DNA of 64,000 bases, taken from positions 45,066 through 109,065 of the forward strand of contig VXSP01000034.1 of the NCBI GenBank assembly GCA_009837885.1, read 5' to 3'. Below the pieces are notes generated by a model. It ran no database searches and was not told where the DNA came from. It worked only from the letters and a program-made list of their open reading frames with translations. The DNA is from Holophagales bacterium (GTDB lineage Bacteria; Acidobacteriota; Thermoanaerobaculia; Multivoradales; Multivoraceae). Within the stretch, counting starts at the first letter, position 1; every line of letters starts with the position of its first letter. The translations under genes and the position numbers were made by a program. Of the stretch, positions 19,078 to 27,271 are shown in pieces.

Positions 19078-20223
19078 ATGGATTCGACCATGGTTCCGCG
19101 CAAGGCTAGCCGGCCGCTGGACGGCCGCCTCTACACCGAACCCGCCGTCTTCAGCGATGAGATGGAGCGCATCTTCTCGCGCATGTGGGTGTGCGGCGGA
19201 CGGCTCGAGGAACTGGACGAACCGGGGCGGTTCGTGACCCGCGAGATCGGCGGCGAATCGGTGATCGCGGTGCGGACCGCGGCCGGCGACGCCGGAGTCG
19301 GATCGAACGGCAACGGTACGGCAAAGGGGACAACTCAGGAACTGGCCGCCTTCTTCAACGTCTGCCGCCACCGGGGGTCGCGCGTCGTCGACGAGTGCGC
19401 CGGCCGGACCAGGGTCTTCCAGTGCCCCTATCACGCCTGGACCTACGGCCTCGACGGCCGGCTGGTCGGCGCGCCGCACATGGGGAACGACTTCGACGCC
19501 GGAAGCGCCGGCCTGGTGCCGGTGCGAATCGACGCGATGGACGGCTTCTTCTTCCTGTCCCTGGCGGCCGACGGGCCGCCGCTCGCCGAAGTCGCCGCCG
19601 ACCTGCCGGACCTGTCCCGCTTCACCCTGGACCGGTTGGTCCGGGGCGACCGCCACGAGTACGAAGCGCAGGCGAACTGGAAGATCCTGTGCGAGAACTA
19701 CAACGAGTGCTACCACTGCGCCGTCGTCCACCCGGAGTTGAACCGCGTGTCGGACTACCGGAACGGCGGCAACCTGGAGACCGGCCGCTTCTTCGTCGGC
19801 GGTCCGATGACGCTGAACGACGGCTGCAACTCGATGACGGCGACCGGGCGCAGCAACCGGCCCGACCTTCCGGCGATCGAAGTCTCCGACCGGACCTCGG
19901 TGCAGTACTACAACGTGTACCCCAACCTGCTGATCAGCCTGCACCGGGACTACGTCGTGACCCACACTCTCTGGCCGATCGCCACCGATCGCACGCGAGT
20001 CGTCTGCGAGTGGCTGTTCGACCCCGAGGCGGTCGCGGCCCCCGACTTCGACCCGAGCGACGCCGTGGACTTCTGGCACCTCGTCAACAGCCAGGACTGG
20101 GAGATCTGCGCGCGCACGCAGTTGGGCGTTTCGTCGCGCGGCTACCGCCCCACCGCCTTCGAAGAGAGCGAAGCCTGCATCCAGGTTTTCGACGGCTGGT
20201 ACCTGGACCAGATGGGCCTGTGA
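19078..20223 (+). CDS. Rieske non-heme iron oxygenase, alpha subunit
   Basis: A 381-residue ring-hydroxylating-type oxygenase. The Rieske [2Fe-2S] ligands are C96-x-H98 and C116-x2-H119 (VCRHRGS and QCPYHAW). The mononuclear iron site is E-N-Y-N-E-C-Y-H213-x4-H218, with a later Asp in NSQDWEIC. The single-subunit layout and the CENYNECYHC block resemble glycine-betaine, choline and carnitine monooxygenases (GbcA/CMO/CntA) more than aromatic dioxygenases; that is judgement by eye. No reductase partner is adjacent. It is first in a rightward unit with the sodium symporter and methyltransferase, and divergent from the TonB-receptor/GcvT/flavoprotein operon. An N-demethylation route feeding the folate enzyme is an attractive but unproven reading. 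Confidence 0.9.
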   Translation: MDSTMVPRKASRPLDGRLYTEPAVFSDEMERIFSRMWVCGGRLEELDEPGRFVTREIGGESVIAVRTAAGDAGVGSNGNGTAKGTTQELAAFFNVCRHRGSRVVDECAGRTRVFQCPYHAWTYGLDGRLVGAPHMGNDFDAGSAGLVPVRIDAMDGFFFLSLAADGPPLAEVAADLPDLSRFTLDRLVRGDRHEYEAQANWKILCENYNECYHCAVVHPELNRVSDYRNGGNLETGRFFVGGPMTLNDGCNSMTATGRSNRPDLPAIEVSDRTSVQYYNVYPNLLISLHRDYVVTHTLWPIATDRTRVVCEWLFDPEAVAAPDFDPSDAVDFWHLVNSQDWEICARTQLGVSSRGYRPTAFEESEACIQVFDGWYLDQMGL

Positions 20224-20286
20224 GCCGGCGCCCCCGGCCGGCCCATCGCACTCCTCCATCCGGGCATCGGCCCTGAGGACGGCCCC

Positions 20287-21720
20287 ATGTGGCTCCGTGA
20301 ACACGCGCTGATCCTCGTCCTGTTCGCCCTCTACACGGGCGTCCTGGTCCACCACGCATTGATCGGGCAGCGGCGGACGCGCGATCTCGCCGACTTCCTG
20401 GTCGGCGGCCGGTCGCTCGGCGGCATCATCCTGGGCGTCTCCTTCTTCGCCACCTACGCCAGCACGAACAGCTTCATCGGCTTCGCCGGGCGGGCTTACG
20501 CCTCCGGCATCGCCTGGCTCCTGATCATCCCGACCGCGGTCGTCCTCTCCTTCGTCGCCTGGGCGTGGCTGGCGCCGCGTCTGCGCGGCGTGACCGAGAC
20601 CCTTGGCTCGGTGACCATCCCGGACTACATCGGCTTCCGCTTCAACAGCCGGCCGGCCCGCTTCGTCGCCGCCCTGATCGTCATCTTCTCCAGCTTCCTG
20701 TACATGACCGCGGTGTTCAAGGGCATCGGCTCACTGCTCGTCGAGCTGCTCGACCTGAGCTACGGCCTGTCGCTCTTCGTCGTCGTCCTGATCGTCTGTC
20801 TCTACACGATGATCGGCGGCTTCCACTCCGTGGCGCGGACCGATTTCCTCCAGGGCATGCTGATGACGATGGCCGCGGTGCTCATGTTCTTCCTGATCAC
20901 CCGCGCCGCCGGGGGCATCGGCCGGCTCGTCGACCTGGCGCAGATCGGCGACGGCTCGCTCGTCCGCTGGGACACGGCCCAGCCACTCGGGATGCTGATC
21001 GGCGTCGTCTTCGCTTCCACCGTCAAGCTGATCGTCGAACCGCGCCAGCTCTCGCGCTTCTACGCCCTGGAGACCGAGACCGCCGCGAGAAGCGGCCTGG
21101 TCGTGTCGACCCTGAGCTTCCTCATCGTGTTCAGCCTGCTGGCGCCGCTCGGGCTCTACGCCCACTTCATCGTCGGCCAGGGCATCGCCGACACCGACCA
21201 GGTCATCCCGATGATGCTCAGCGACCCGGCGATCTTCCCGCCGGTCGTGCAGGCGCTGCTGTTCCTCGCCCTCGTCTCCGCCGCCATGTCCTCACTCGAC
21301 AGCGTCCTCCTCGTGATGGCGTCGACCTTCCAGCGCGACCTGCTCGGCCTGCTGGTTCCGGCCGACGACCGCCACGCCGTCCGCAACACCCGCGTCTGCG
21401 TCGTGCTGTTCGCGGCCATCACCGCGATTCTCGCCATCGATCCGCCGGGCGGAATCGTCGAGTTGACCTCCTTCTCCGGCGCCCTCTACGCCGCCTGTTT
21501 CCTGCCGTCTTTGGCTCTGGGCCTGACCTGGCGCCGCGGCAACGGTGCGGCGGCGCTGTGGTCCTTCACCGCCGGCGGCGCGACGCTGGGCCTGTGGATG
21601 CTGCTCGACATCCGGGGCATGCACGCCGTCTTCCCGGCGATGGCGATCTCCTTCGCCGCCTACTGCGCCGCCGCCTGGCTAGCGCCGGAGGCGAAAGCGG
21701 CGAAGGGGCTGTTCGGTTAG
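20287..21720 (+). CDS. Sodium:solute symporter (SSS family)
   Basis: A 477-residue inner-membrane transporter with about 13 hydrophobic helices. The family hallmark FLVGGRSLGGIILGVSFFAT is at 38-57, and VIPDYIG-type sequence (SVTIPDYIGFRFNSRP) follows at about 109-124. SAAMSSLDSVLLVMAS carries the conserved Ser/Asp of helix 8 that forms the Na2 site. Members import sugars, amino acids, osmolytes or organic acids with sodium. It follows the Rieske gene by 63 bases and precedes the methyltransferase by 3. Placement suggests it imports the Rieske substrate across the inner membrane after the TonB receptor admits it across the outer one. Confidence 0.92.
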   Translation: MWLREHALILVLFALYTGVLVHHALIGQRRTRDLADFLVGGRSLGGIILGVSFFATYASTNSFIGFAGRAYASGIAWLLIIPTAVVLSFVAWAWLAPRLRGVTETLGSVTIPDYIGFRFNSRPARFVAALIVIFSSFLYMTAVFKGIGSLLVELLDLSYGLSLFVVVLIVCLYTMIGGFHSVARTDFLQGMLMTMAAVLMFFLITRAAGGIGRLVDLAQIGDGSLVRWDTAQPLGMLIGVVFASTVKLIVEPRQLSRFYALETETAARSGLVVSTLSFLIVFSLLAPLGLYAHFIVGQGIADTDQVIPMMLSDPAIFPPVVQALLFLALVSAAMSSLDSVLLVMASTFQRDLLGLLVPADDRHAVRNTRVCVVLFAAITAILAIDPPGGIVELTSFSGALYAACFLPSLALGLTWRRGNGAAALWSFTAGGATLGLWMLLDIRGMHAVFPAMAISFAAYCAAAWLAPEAKAAKGLFG

Positions 21721-21723
21721 ATC

Positions 21724-22572
21724 GTGGGAGTGCCTGCACCGCCCCTCCGCATCCTTCCTTCCGACCTGGTCGAAAGCCTCGAGTCCGCCCCGTACCGGTA
21801 CGCGGCCACGATGGCCGGCATTCCGCACTACTACACGCTGCGGAAGCAGTGGAAGGACGAAGAGCAGTTCCTCCGAACCGTGGCGGCGATGCGGCAGCAC
21901 GAGGTCGTGCGGCCCTTCTACAAGAGGAAGCAGCGCTACCTGGACGTCAACGGCTTCCAGTACTGGACGATGGGAGCGAGCCACAGGGAGACCACGCTGA
22001 TCAACCGCCAGTATTGCTGGCACGGCGCCTACTGGTCCCGGTATGACGCGGCGGCGCAAGGCTACGACTCGCCTTGGGGCGGCGAGTGGGCGCTGCAGAA
22101 AGAACGGGAAGCGCACTACGAACTCGCCCAGCCCCGGGGCCGCGTACTCGACATCGGCTGCGGCACCGGTCTGTTCGTCGACTATCGCTATCGGGACATC
22201 GACCGCAAGAAGTACGTCGGCATCGATCCGAGCTTCGGCATGCTCGCCAAGTTCAGGCTCAAGCACCCGGACTACGACGCGCACGCGACGCTGCTGCGCA
22301 CGACCTTCGAGGACTACGAGACCGCCCTGCGGTTCGACACGATCGTCGCCATGTTCGGCAGCGCGTCCTACGTCACCGGCACTGATGTCGTCGCCAAGAC
22401 GCAGCGCCTGCTCGCGCCCGGAGGCCGGGCGGTCCTGACCTTCTACCGTGACCCCGCGGGCTTCTATGAAGCCGCAGGTCTGGGTGAGGCGCCCGAACTG
22501 GCTCCGGCCCCCGCCGCCTCCTCGAAACACGGCGACTTTCGCGTCCTGGAACTCTCCGCCGACGACGACTGA
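21724..22572 (+). CDS. SAM-dependent methyltransferase (class I)
   Basis: A 282-residue protein with SAM motif I VLDIGCGTG (141-149), acidic D213-like position in GIDPSFGM, and post-motif LAPGGRAVLTFY, so a Rossmann-fold methyltransferase. The first 110 residues form a distinct N-terminal region (PHYYTLRKQW, KRKQRYLDVNGFQYWTMG, ETTLINR). That region resembles the substrate-specific part of several phage- and plasmid-borne methyltransferases, from memory; no substrate is known. GTG 21724 lies 3 bases after the symporter stop, implying co-transcription. It might act on a pathway intermediate, or the linkage may be incidental. Confidence 0.75.
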   Translation: MGVPAPPLRILPSDLVESLESAPYRYAATMAGIPHYYTLRKQWKDEEQFLRTVAAMRQHEVVRPFYKRKQRYLDVNGFQYWTMGASHRETTLINRQYCWHGAYWSRYDAAAQGYDSPWGGEWALQKEREAHYELAQPRGRVLDIGCGTGLFVDYRYRDIDRKKYVGIDPSFGMLAKFRLKHPDYDAHATLLRTTFEDYETALRFDTIVAMFGSASYVTGTDVVAKTQRLLAPGGRAVLTFYRDPAGFYEAAGLGEAPELAPAPAASSKHGDFRVLELSADDD

Positions 22573-22735
22573 CTTCCTGTCGCCTCCTTCATCCTCTTCA
22601 ACGGCCCTCCACGCCTGGGAACCCGGGGAGTCGGGCCCGGATGAGGCCACGAAAGGTCTGATCTTCCGGAGAGCCCTGCCGGGGTTCCTGCGTCCGGACA
22701 CCGGGTGGGTACGCGCGGCTACACTCTACGCCTGC

Positions 22736-23797
22736 ATGTCGAACTACGGGTCCTTGCTGGCGTATCTGTCTTCCCGGTTCAGAGGCAATACGGAAGATAT
22801 CGCCGTCGAGGCGCTCGGCTACATCCTCTCGACATCGGAGGCTTCCAGGGCCGGGCTCCTGGGCCTGCTCCGATCAGGCGGCGCCAAGGGGGAGGAGCTC
22901 AGCCGAGTCGCCACCCAGGTCGGCGGTGACGACGGCGAACGACCCGATCTGGTCGGCTGGGACAGTGGCGGAGACGAGCGGCTCCTGGTCGAAGCGAAGT
23001 TCTGGGCAGGGCTGACGCCGAACCAGCCAAACGCTTATCTGAAGCGCCTGCCCACTGGCGGCACCCTGCTGTTCGTGGCGCCAGAGGCGCGACTCGACGC
23101 ACTCTGGCCGGAACTGGAGCGGCGCGCGAAACAGGAGTTCGAGTGGACAGCCGACGCTGGTGACGCAAGAACTGCGGCTGTCGACGGCAAGCGCCTGATC
23201 CTGACGTCCTGGAGGACGCTGCTGGAGGCAGCGGAGCACCGCGCCAGCGCTGCTGGCGACATCGCCGCGGTCACCAGTATTCGGGAGTTGAACGGGCTCT
23301 GCGAGCGACAGGATGAAGCCGCGTTCGTGCCGCTCAGGCCCGGTGAGTTCGGGCCCGACCTGCCACGACGCCTGATGAACCTCCACACGATCATCAATAA
23401 GGCTGTCGACAGGGCCGAGGCAAAGGGACTCCTGAAGTGGGCCGGAACCGCTGCCCCGGCTACGGACGGCTACGGACGGTCCCTTGAACTGGGAGTCCAA
23501 GACGATGGTACCTGGGTGAATGGCAAACTCGTAGGCGTTCGTCTCTGCGTTCACTACACAGCGTGGTCTCTGTATCGCGAGACTCCCGTCTGGTTACAAC
23601 TGCACGAGTGGAAAGGAACTCTCCCGCTAAAGAAAGTCAGAAAACGCCTTCGGGACGAGATCGTGGTCGGTAGGGACGGAACGGATTTCGTTCCGTTCCA
23701 CCTGCCCACCGGCGTCGAACTCGACCATGTCGTGGACTCGATCGTCGCCCGACTCCGCGACCTCGCGCACCGAATCGCCGGTTTGACGGCGGACTGA
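22736..23797 (+). CDS. PD-(D/E)XK nuclease-fold protein of unknown function
   Basis: A 353-residue cytoplasmic protein. The N-terminal region carries the nuclease core P70-D71-LVGW, then LLVE86-A-K88-FWAGLT, i.e. PD-x14-ExK, the catalytic pattern of restriction-endonuclease-like folds. VEALGYILSTSEASRAGLL at the N-terminus and a long C-terminal half (LPRRLMNLHTIINKAVDRAE; EWKGTLPLKKVRKRLRDEI) have no family I recognise. ATG 22736 is the likely start; the frame runs back into the methyltransferase gene but that overlap is not credible. Its base composition is visibly less GC-rich than its neighbours from about 23.4 kb, suggesting acquisition. A solitary defence nuclease is possible; no methylase partner is adjacent in the restriction sense. 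Confidence 0.6.
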   Translation: MSNYGSLLAYLSSRFRGNTEDIAVEALGYILSTSEASRAGLLGLLRSGGAKGEELSRVATQVGGDDGERPDLVGWDSGGDERLLVEAKFWAGLTPNQPNAYLKRLPTGGTLLFVAPEARLDALWPELERRAKQEFEWTADAGDARTAAVDGKRLILTSWRTLLEAAEHRASAAGDIAAVTSIRELNGLCERQDEAAFVPLRPGEFGPDLPRRLMNLHTIINKAVDRAEAKGLLKWAGTAAPATDGYGRSLELGVQDDGTWVNGKLVGVRLCVHYTAWSLYRETPVWLQLHEWKGTLPLKKVRKRLRDEIVVGRDGTDFVPFHLPTGVELDHVVDSIVARLRDLAHRIAGLTAD

Positions 23798-23839
23798 ATC
23801 GGCGAGCGCCGACCCCTTCCCGGGACAGTCCGTCGCCGG

Positions 23840-24436
23840 CTACGTAGGCCCGAACGTCCGCTCGACGGCGGACCAGAACGCCTCGACGTCCAGTTCAGCG
23901 CCGGCCACCACCGGAGAGGTCCAGCTTCCGCCGGTTGGCGCATGGGCGACGAAGCGACCGCCATCGTTCACTCTGATTTCGAATGTTCGGGCGACGGGGT
24001 CGACGAGCCAGTACTCCCGGACGCCTGCCTCGGCGTAGCGGCTCAGTTTCAGCACCCGGTCCATGCGCACCGTGCTCGGCGACAGCACCTCGACCACCAG
24101 ATCGGGCGCGCCCTCGATCCAGTCCTGGAGAACCTCCCGCCTGTCTGGGGAGACGTAGAGGACGTCTGGCTGCGCTACGGTGTGATCGGCTAGGTGAACA
24201 TCCATCGGTGCGACGATGGCCTCGCCTCCCGTCGCTTCGGCAACGTCGTCCAGCAGACGCCAGATGCGAGCAACGACCACCTGATGAAGGCGGATCGGAC
24301 TCGGACTCAAGTAGAACCTGCCATGGATCAATTCGCAGCGGGGCTCGTCGGGAAGTGCGGCGTAGTCGGCCCGGCGATAGGGGCCAGGCTCGCTGGGCAC
24401 GGTCGGCGGCGGCTGTTCAAGCAGCGTCACGGACAT
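23840..24436 (-). CDS. Uma2 family (DUF820) predicted endonuclease
   Basis: A 198-residue protein of the Uma2/COG4636 family, a PD-(D/E)XK-fold group expanded in cyanobacteria, Planctomycetes and Acidobacteria with unknown role. Visible family marks are the YRRADYAALPDEPRCELIHGRFYLSPSPIRLHQ N-terminus (cited here in two parts: YAALPDEPRCELIHGRF and SPSPIRLHQ), VAQPDVLYVS, and PDLVVEVLSPSTVRMDRVLK with the catalytic-type Asp and Glu-x-Leu. YAEAGVREYWLVDP is the typical closing helix-strand. ATG 24436 gives a normal family length; the frame upstream to 24652 overlaps the divergent GNAT gene. A second Uma2-like gene lies at 32766. Confidence 0.85.
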   Translation of the reverse strand: MSVTLLEQPPPTVPSEPGPYRRADYAALPDEPRCELIHGRFYLSPSPIRLHQVVVARIWRLLDDVAEATGGEAIVAPMDVHLADHTVAQPDVLYVSPDRREVLQDWIEGAPDLVVEVLSPSTVRMDRVLKLSRYAEAGVREYWLVDPVARTFEIRVNDGGRFVAHAPTGGSWTSPVVAGAELDVEAFWSAVERTFGPT

Positions 24437-24514
24437 GCTTGGGAGTATACGGAGGCCAACGGGGGACTCGTCTAGGCTCGCGTTGCGGCGGAGGCCCCGC
24501 CGCTCCCAACTCCG

Positions 24515-25252
24515 ATGAGCCGCTCGACCCTGAATCCTCTCGGCCAGCAGGTCGGGCCCGTGCTCGACGGCTGGAACGCCCCGCCGCCTCCCTCTCGCAG
24601 TTCGCTGGTGGGACGCCACTGTCGTGTTGAGCCGCTCGATCCCGCGCGTCACGCCGATGACCTGTACGAAGCGACCGCCGCCGATGTCGAAGGCCGGATC
24701 TGGACGTACCTCAGCTACGGTCCGTTCGCCTCACGCGCCGACCTCCGGTCATGGGCCGAAGCCGCGGCGGCACGCGAAGACCGGCTCTTCTTCGCCATCG
24801 TGGACGAAGCGGACGGGCAAGCGGCCGGCGTCGCGTCGTATCTGCGAATCGCCCCCGCCGTGGGCTCGATCGAGGTCGGGAACATCTGCTACCCGCCCCG
24901 GATGCAGCGGTCCACGGCCGCCACCGAGGCGATGAATCTGATGATGCGGAACGCCTTCGAACTCGGGTACCGGCGCTACGAGTGGAAGTGCGACCGCCTG
25001 AACGCAGCCTCCATTGCGGCCGCCGAGCGGCTCGGCTTCACTTTCGAAGGCGTGTTCCGGCAAGCCACGATCTTCCGCGGCCGGAACCGGGACACGGCGT
25101 GGTTCGCGATCATCGACCGGGACTGGGAAGAACTGCGTTCCTGCTACGAGCGCTGGCTCGCGCCGGACAACTTCGACGCCGACGGCGTGCAGAGGGAGTC
25201 CCTGTCCACGCTGACCGCGCCCCTCGTGCGCCGGCGCTTCGCGTCCTGGTAG
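24515..25252 (+). CDS. GNAT family N-acetyltransferase (RimJ/RimL-like)
   Basis: A 245-residue acetyltransferase related to RimJ/RimL-type enzymes, which acetylate protein N-termini or small amines with acetyl-CoA. After a proline-rich 30-residue lead comes the GNAT core: RHCRVEPLDPARHADDLYEA, FFAIVDEADGQAAGVASYLRI, the motif-A region VGNICYPPRMQRSTAATEAM, and ERLGFTFEGVFRQATIFRGRNRDTAWFAIID. The Q/R-x-x-T variant of the acetyl-CoA-binding loop (MQRSTAATEA) is typical of the RimL-like branch. ATG 24515 is close to the Uma2 start on the other strand; no clear ribosome site. It converges on rsgA with 10 bases between stops. Confidence 0.85.
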   Translation: MSRSTLNPLGQQVGPVLDGWNAPPPPSRSSLVGRHCRVEPLDPARHADDLYEATAADVEGRIWTYLSYGPFASRADLRSWAEAAAAREDRLFFAIVDEADGQAAGVASYLRIAPAVGSIEVGNICYPPRMQRSTAATEAMNLMMRNAFELGYRRYEWKCDRLNAASIAAAERLGFTFEGVFRQATIFRGRNRDTAWFAIIDRDWEELRSCYERWLAPDNFDADGVQRESLSTLTAPLVRRRFASW

Positions 25253-25262
25253 CCCACGCCGG

Positions 25263-26363
25263 CTACCAGCGCCGGTTCTTCTTCGCCTGCTGGACCGACT
25301 TGTAGAAGGCGCCCAGCCGACGGTCCTCGGCGCGGCGGGACGCTTCGTCGCGGCGCTGCTCGAGCCGGCGCTGCTCTTCGCGGAGGTCGTTGTAGTTGCG
25401 TAGCCGGGCCGGGTCCAGTGAGCCGTCCCGGACCGCCGCCTGGACCGCGCAGCCGGGCTCCTGTCCGTGGCCGCAGTCGCGGAAGCGGCAGCCGACGGCG
25501 AGTTCCTCGATGTCGTCGAACGTCTCCTCCAGGCTGCCCTCATCCTCGGCCCAGAGCTGAAGTTCCCGGATTCCAGGGTTGTCGATCAGCAGACCGCCGC
25601 CAGGCAACTGAACCAGCCGGCGATGGGTCGTCGTGTGGCGGCCGCGGTCGTCGCTCTCCCTGACCGGAGCGGTACGCATCACGACCTCGCCGCAGAGGGC
25701 GTTGAGCAGGGTGGACTTGCCCGCGCCCGACGAGCCGACCATGGCCACGGTCCTGCCGGCCGCCAGATGCTCCGCGAGCGGTTCCAGGTTCTCGCCCGCG
25801 AGGGCATTGACCACAACGACCATCGTTGCCGGCGCCGCCAGCTCGGCCTGCGCGCGTCCGGCCTCCGGGTCGGCGCAGAGGTCCGCCTTGGTCAGCACGA
25901 CGACGGGCTCCGCGCCGCTCTCCCTGACCATGGCGACGAAGCGCTCGAGGCGCCGCGGGTTGAAGTCGCCGTCGAGGCCCATCACCAGGAACACCGCGTC
26001 GACGTTCGCGGCCACGACCTGCTCCTGTGTCCGCGCGCCCGCCGCCTTGCGCGACAGCCGGCTCCGGCGATCGAGCACATGGACGATCCTCGGATCGACG
26101 CCGGGAACCGAGAAGGACTCGACCACCACCCAGTCGCCGACCGCTGGCGGGCCGCTGACCGAAGTCCGAACACGCTTCAGGACCCGGGCGTCGATCTCAC
26201 CCTCCGCCGCGGCAACGTGGAACACGCCTCGCGATATCGAGACCACGCGCGCCGGGAACAGGTGCTCGGGCGCACCCGCCGACTCCAGGAACCGGCCGCA
26301 GGACTCGGCGAAGTCCTGCGCCCAGCCCCAGGCTTCCAGTCCGGCTTCGTTCACGCCGCCCAC
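25263..26363 (-). CDS. rsgA: Ribosome small-subunit GTPase A (RsgA/YjeQ)
   Basis: A circularly permuted GTPase that checks 30S subunit maturation. The order G4 (LTKADL), G5 region, G1/Walker A (GSSGAGKST) and G3 (DNPGIRE) is the RsgA permutation. An N-terminal OB-fold (RVVSISRGVFHVAAAEGEIDARVLKR) precedes it, and the zinc knuckle C-x5-C-x-H-x5-C (CRFRDCGHGQEPGC) follows. The C-terminus is a basic helix ending KKNRRW. Two starts are possible: GTG 26363, which shares one base with the permease stop TAG, and GTG 26354. It is unusual to find this housekeeping gene as the last member of a peptide ABC-importer operon; coupling by overlap suggests co-expression or a nested promoter. Confidence 0.95.
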   Translation of the reverse strand: MGGVNEAGLEAWGWAQDFAESCGRFLESAGAPEHLFPARVVSISRGVFHVAAAEGEIDARVLKRVRTSVSGPPAVGDWVVVESFSVPGVDPRIVHVLDRRSRLSRKAAGARTQEQVVAANVDAVFLVMGLDGDFNPRRLERFVAMVRESGAEPVVVLTKADLCADPEAGRAQAELAAPATMVVVVNALAGENLEPLAEHLAAGRTVAMVGSSGAGKSTLLNALCGEVVMRTAPVRESDDRGRHTTTHRRLVQLPGGGLLIDNPGIRELQLWAEDEGSLEETFDDIEELAVGCRFRDCGHGQEPGCAVQAAVRDGSLDPARLRNYNDLREEQRRLEQRRDEASRRAEDRRLGAFYKSVQQAKKNRRW

Positions 26364-27271
26364 TACGTCAACCGCCGTTTCGGATCGAACGTGTCCCTCA
26401 ACCAGTCGCCCAGCAGGTTCGACGCCAGACACGAAGCCATGATCGCAAGCCCCGGCATCGTGATCAGCCACCAGGCGACCTCGATGAAGTTGCGTCCGTC
26501 GGCGAGCATCCCGCCCCACGACACCTGGGGCGGCTGGATGCCGAGCCCCAGGAAGCTCAGCCCTGCCTCGAAGACGATCACGCTGCCGAACTGGAGCGTT
26601 GCCAGCACGAGCAGCGTGTTCAGAACGTTCGGGGTCAGGTGCCGGATCAGGATCATCGGACTCGACACGCCCGCGACCTTGGCCACGGTGATGAAGTCCC
26701 GCTCGCGCAGGCCGAGCACCTCGCCGCGGACGATCCGCGCATACCACGTCCAGTAGGTCAGGACGATGATCGTGATGACCATTCCCTCGCCGGGCGGCAG
26801 CACGGCGGCGAACAGCATGGCGAGCGGAATCGCCGGGATCGACATCTGGATGTCGATCAACCGCGAGATCACCGCGTCGACGATCCCGCCGAAGTAGCCC
26901 GCCGAGATGCCCAACGCGGCGCCGATGCCGCCGGAGAGGGCAATGGCGTAGATCGCCACCGTCACCGAGACGCGGGCGCCCGCGATGATCCGGCTCAGGA
27001 TGTCGCGGCCCAGCATGTCCGTTCCGAGCGGATAGTCGAGGCTGCCGCCGGCCCGCCAGAACGGCGGCGTCATCGACTCGGCGAGCGCGATCTCGGAGGC
27101 CTCGTGAGGCGCGAACCACGGTCCCGCGACGGCGCACAGCAGGACCAGGCCGAGAACCACGCAGGAGACAACGGGAACCCTGGTGGCGCGTCCTCGCGCC
27201 ACCAGCGTCACAGTCCGAGCGCCCGTCTTCGGGTGATCGGATGTCACCCGTGCTTCGCGCCGCTCAGCCAT
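26363..27271 (-). CDS. Peptide-type ABC transporter permease (DppC/OppC-like)
   Basis: A 302-residue inner-membrane permease of a dipeptide/oligopeptide/nickel importer. It has TM1 at about 33-53, LGTDMLGRDILSRIIAGARVS, six helices in all, and the EAA loop (VAKVAGVSSPMILIRHLTPN) that contacts the ATPase. It ends with the family pattern GDWLRDTFDPKRR. Its first 30 codons are encoded by a REPIN-like repeat (27181-27247), so either this leader is translated repeat or a later start is used. It overlaps the DppB-like gene by 8 bases upstream and rsgA by one base downstream. No ATP-binding subunit gene is in the window. Confidence 0.92.
   Translation of the reverse strand: MAERREARVTSDHPKTGARTVTLVARGRATRVPVVSCVVLGLVLLCAVAGPWFAPHEASEIALAESMTPPFWRAGGSLDYPLGTDMLGRDILSRIIAGARVSVTVAIYAIALSGGIGAALGISAGYFGGIVDAVISRLIDIQMSIPAIPLAMLFAAVLPPGEGMVITIIVLTYWTWYARIVRGEVLGLRERDFITVAKVAGVSSPMILIRHLTPNVLNTLLVLATLQFGSVIVFEAGLSFLGLGIQPPQVSWGGMLADGRNFIEVAWWLITMPGLAIMASCLASNLLGDWLRDTFDPKRRLT
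27181..27247 (+). repeat. REPIN-like double hairpin, copy 1
   Basis: Hairpin 1 is TGGTGGCGCG-TCCT-CGCGCCACCA (27181-27204, 10 bp perfect). The linker GCGTCACAG follows, then a partly degenerate hairpin 2 (27214-27241, loop TCTT), then TGTCAC. The same order, loops and linker recur at 47872-47938, and GGGAACCC precedes both copies. This copy lies inside the predicted 5' end of the permease gene. Confidence 0.75.

Noticed and set aside
19039..20355. Extension of the TonB-receptor frame upstream to 20355
   Set aside because: It lies antisense to the Rieske gene and has no signal peptide; the receptor's own signal peptide starts at 19038.
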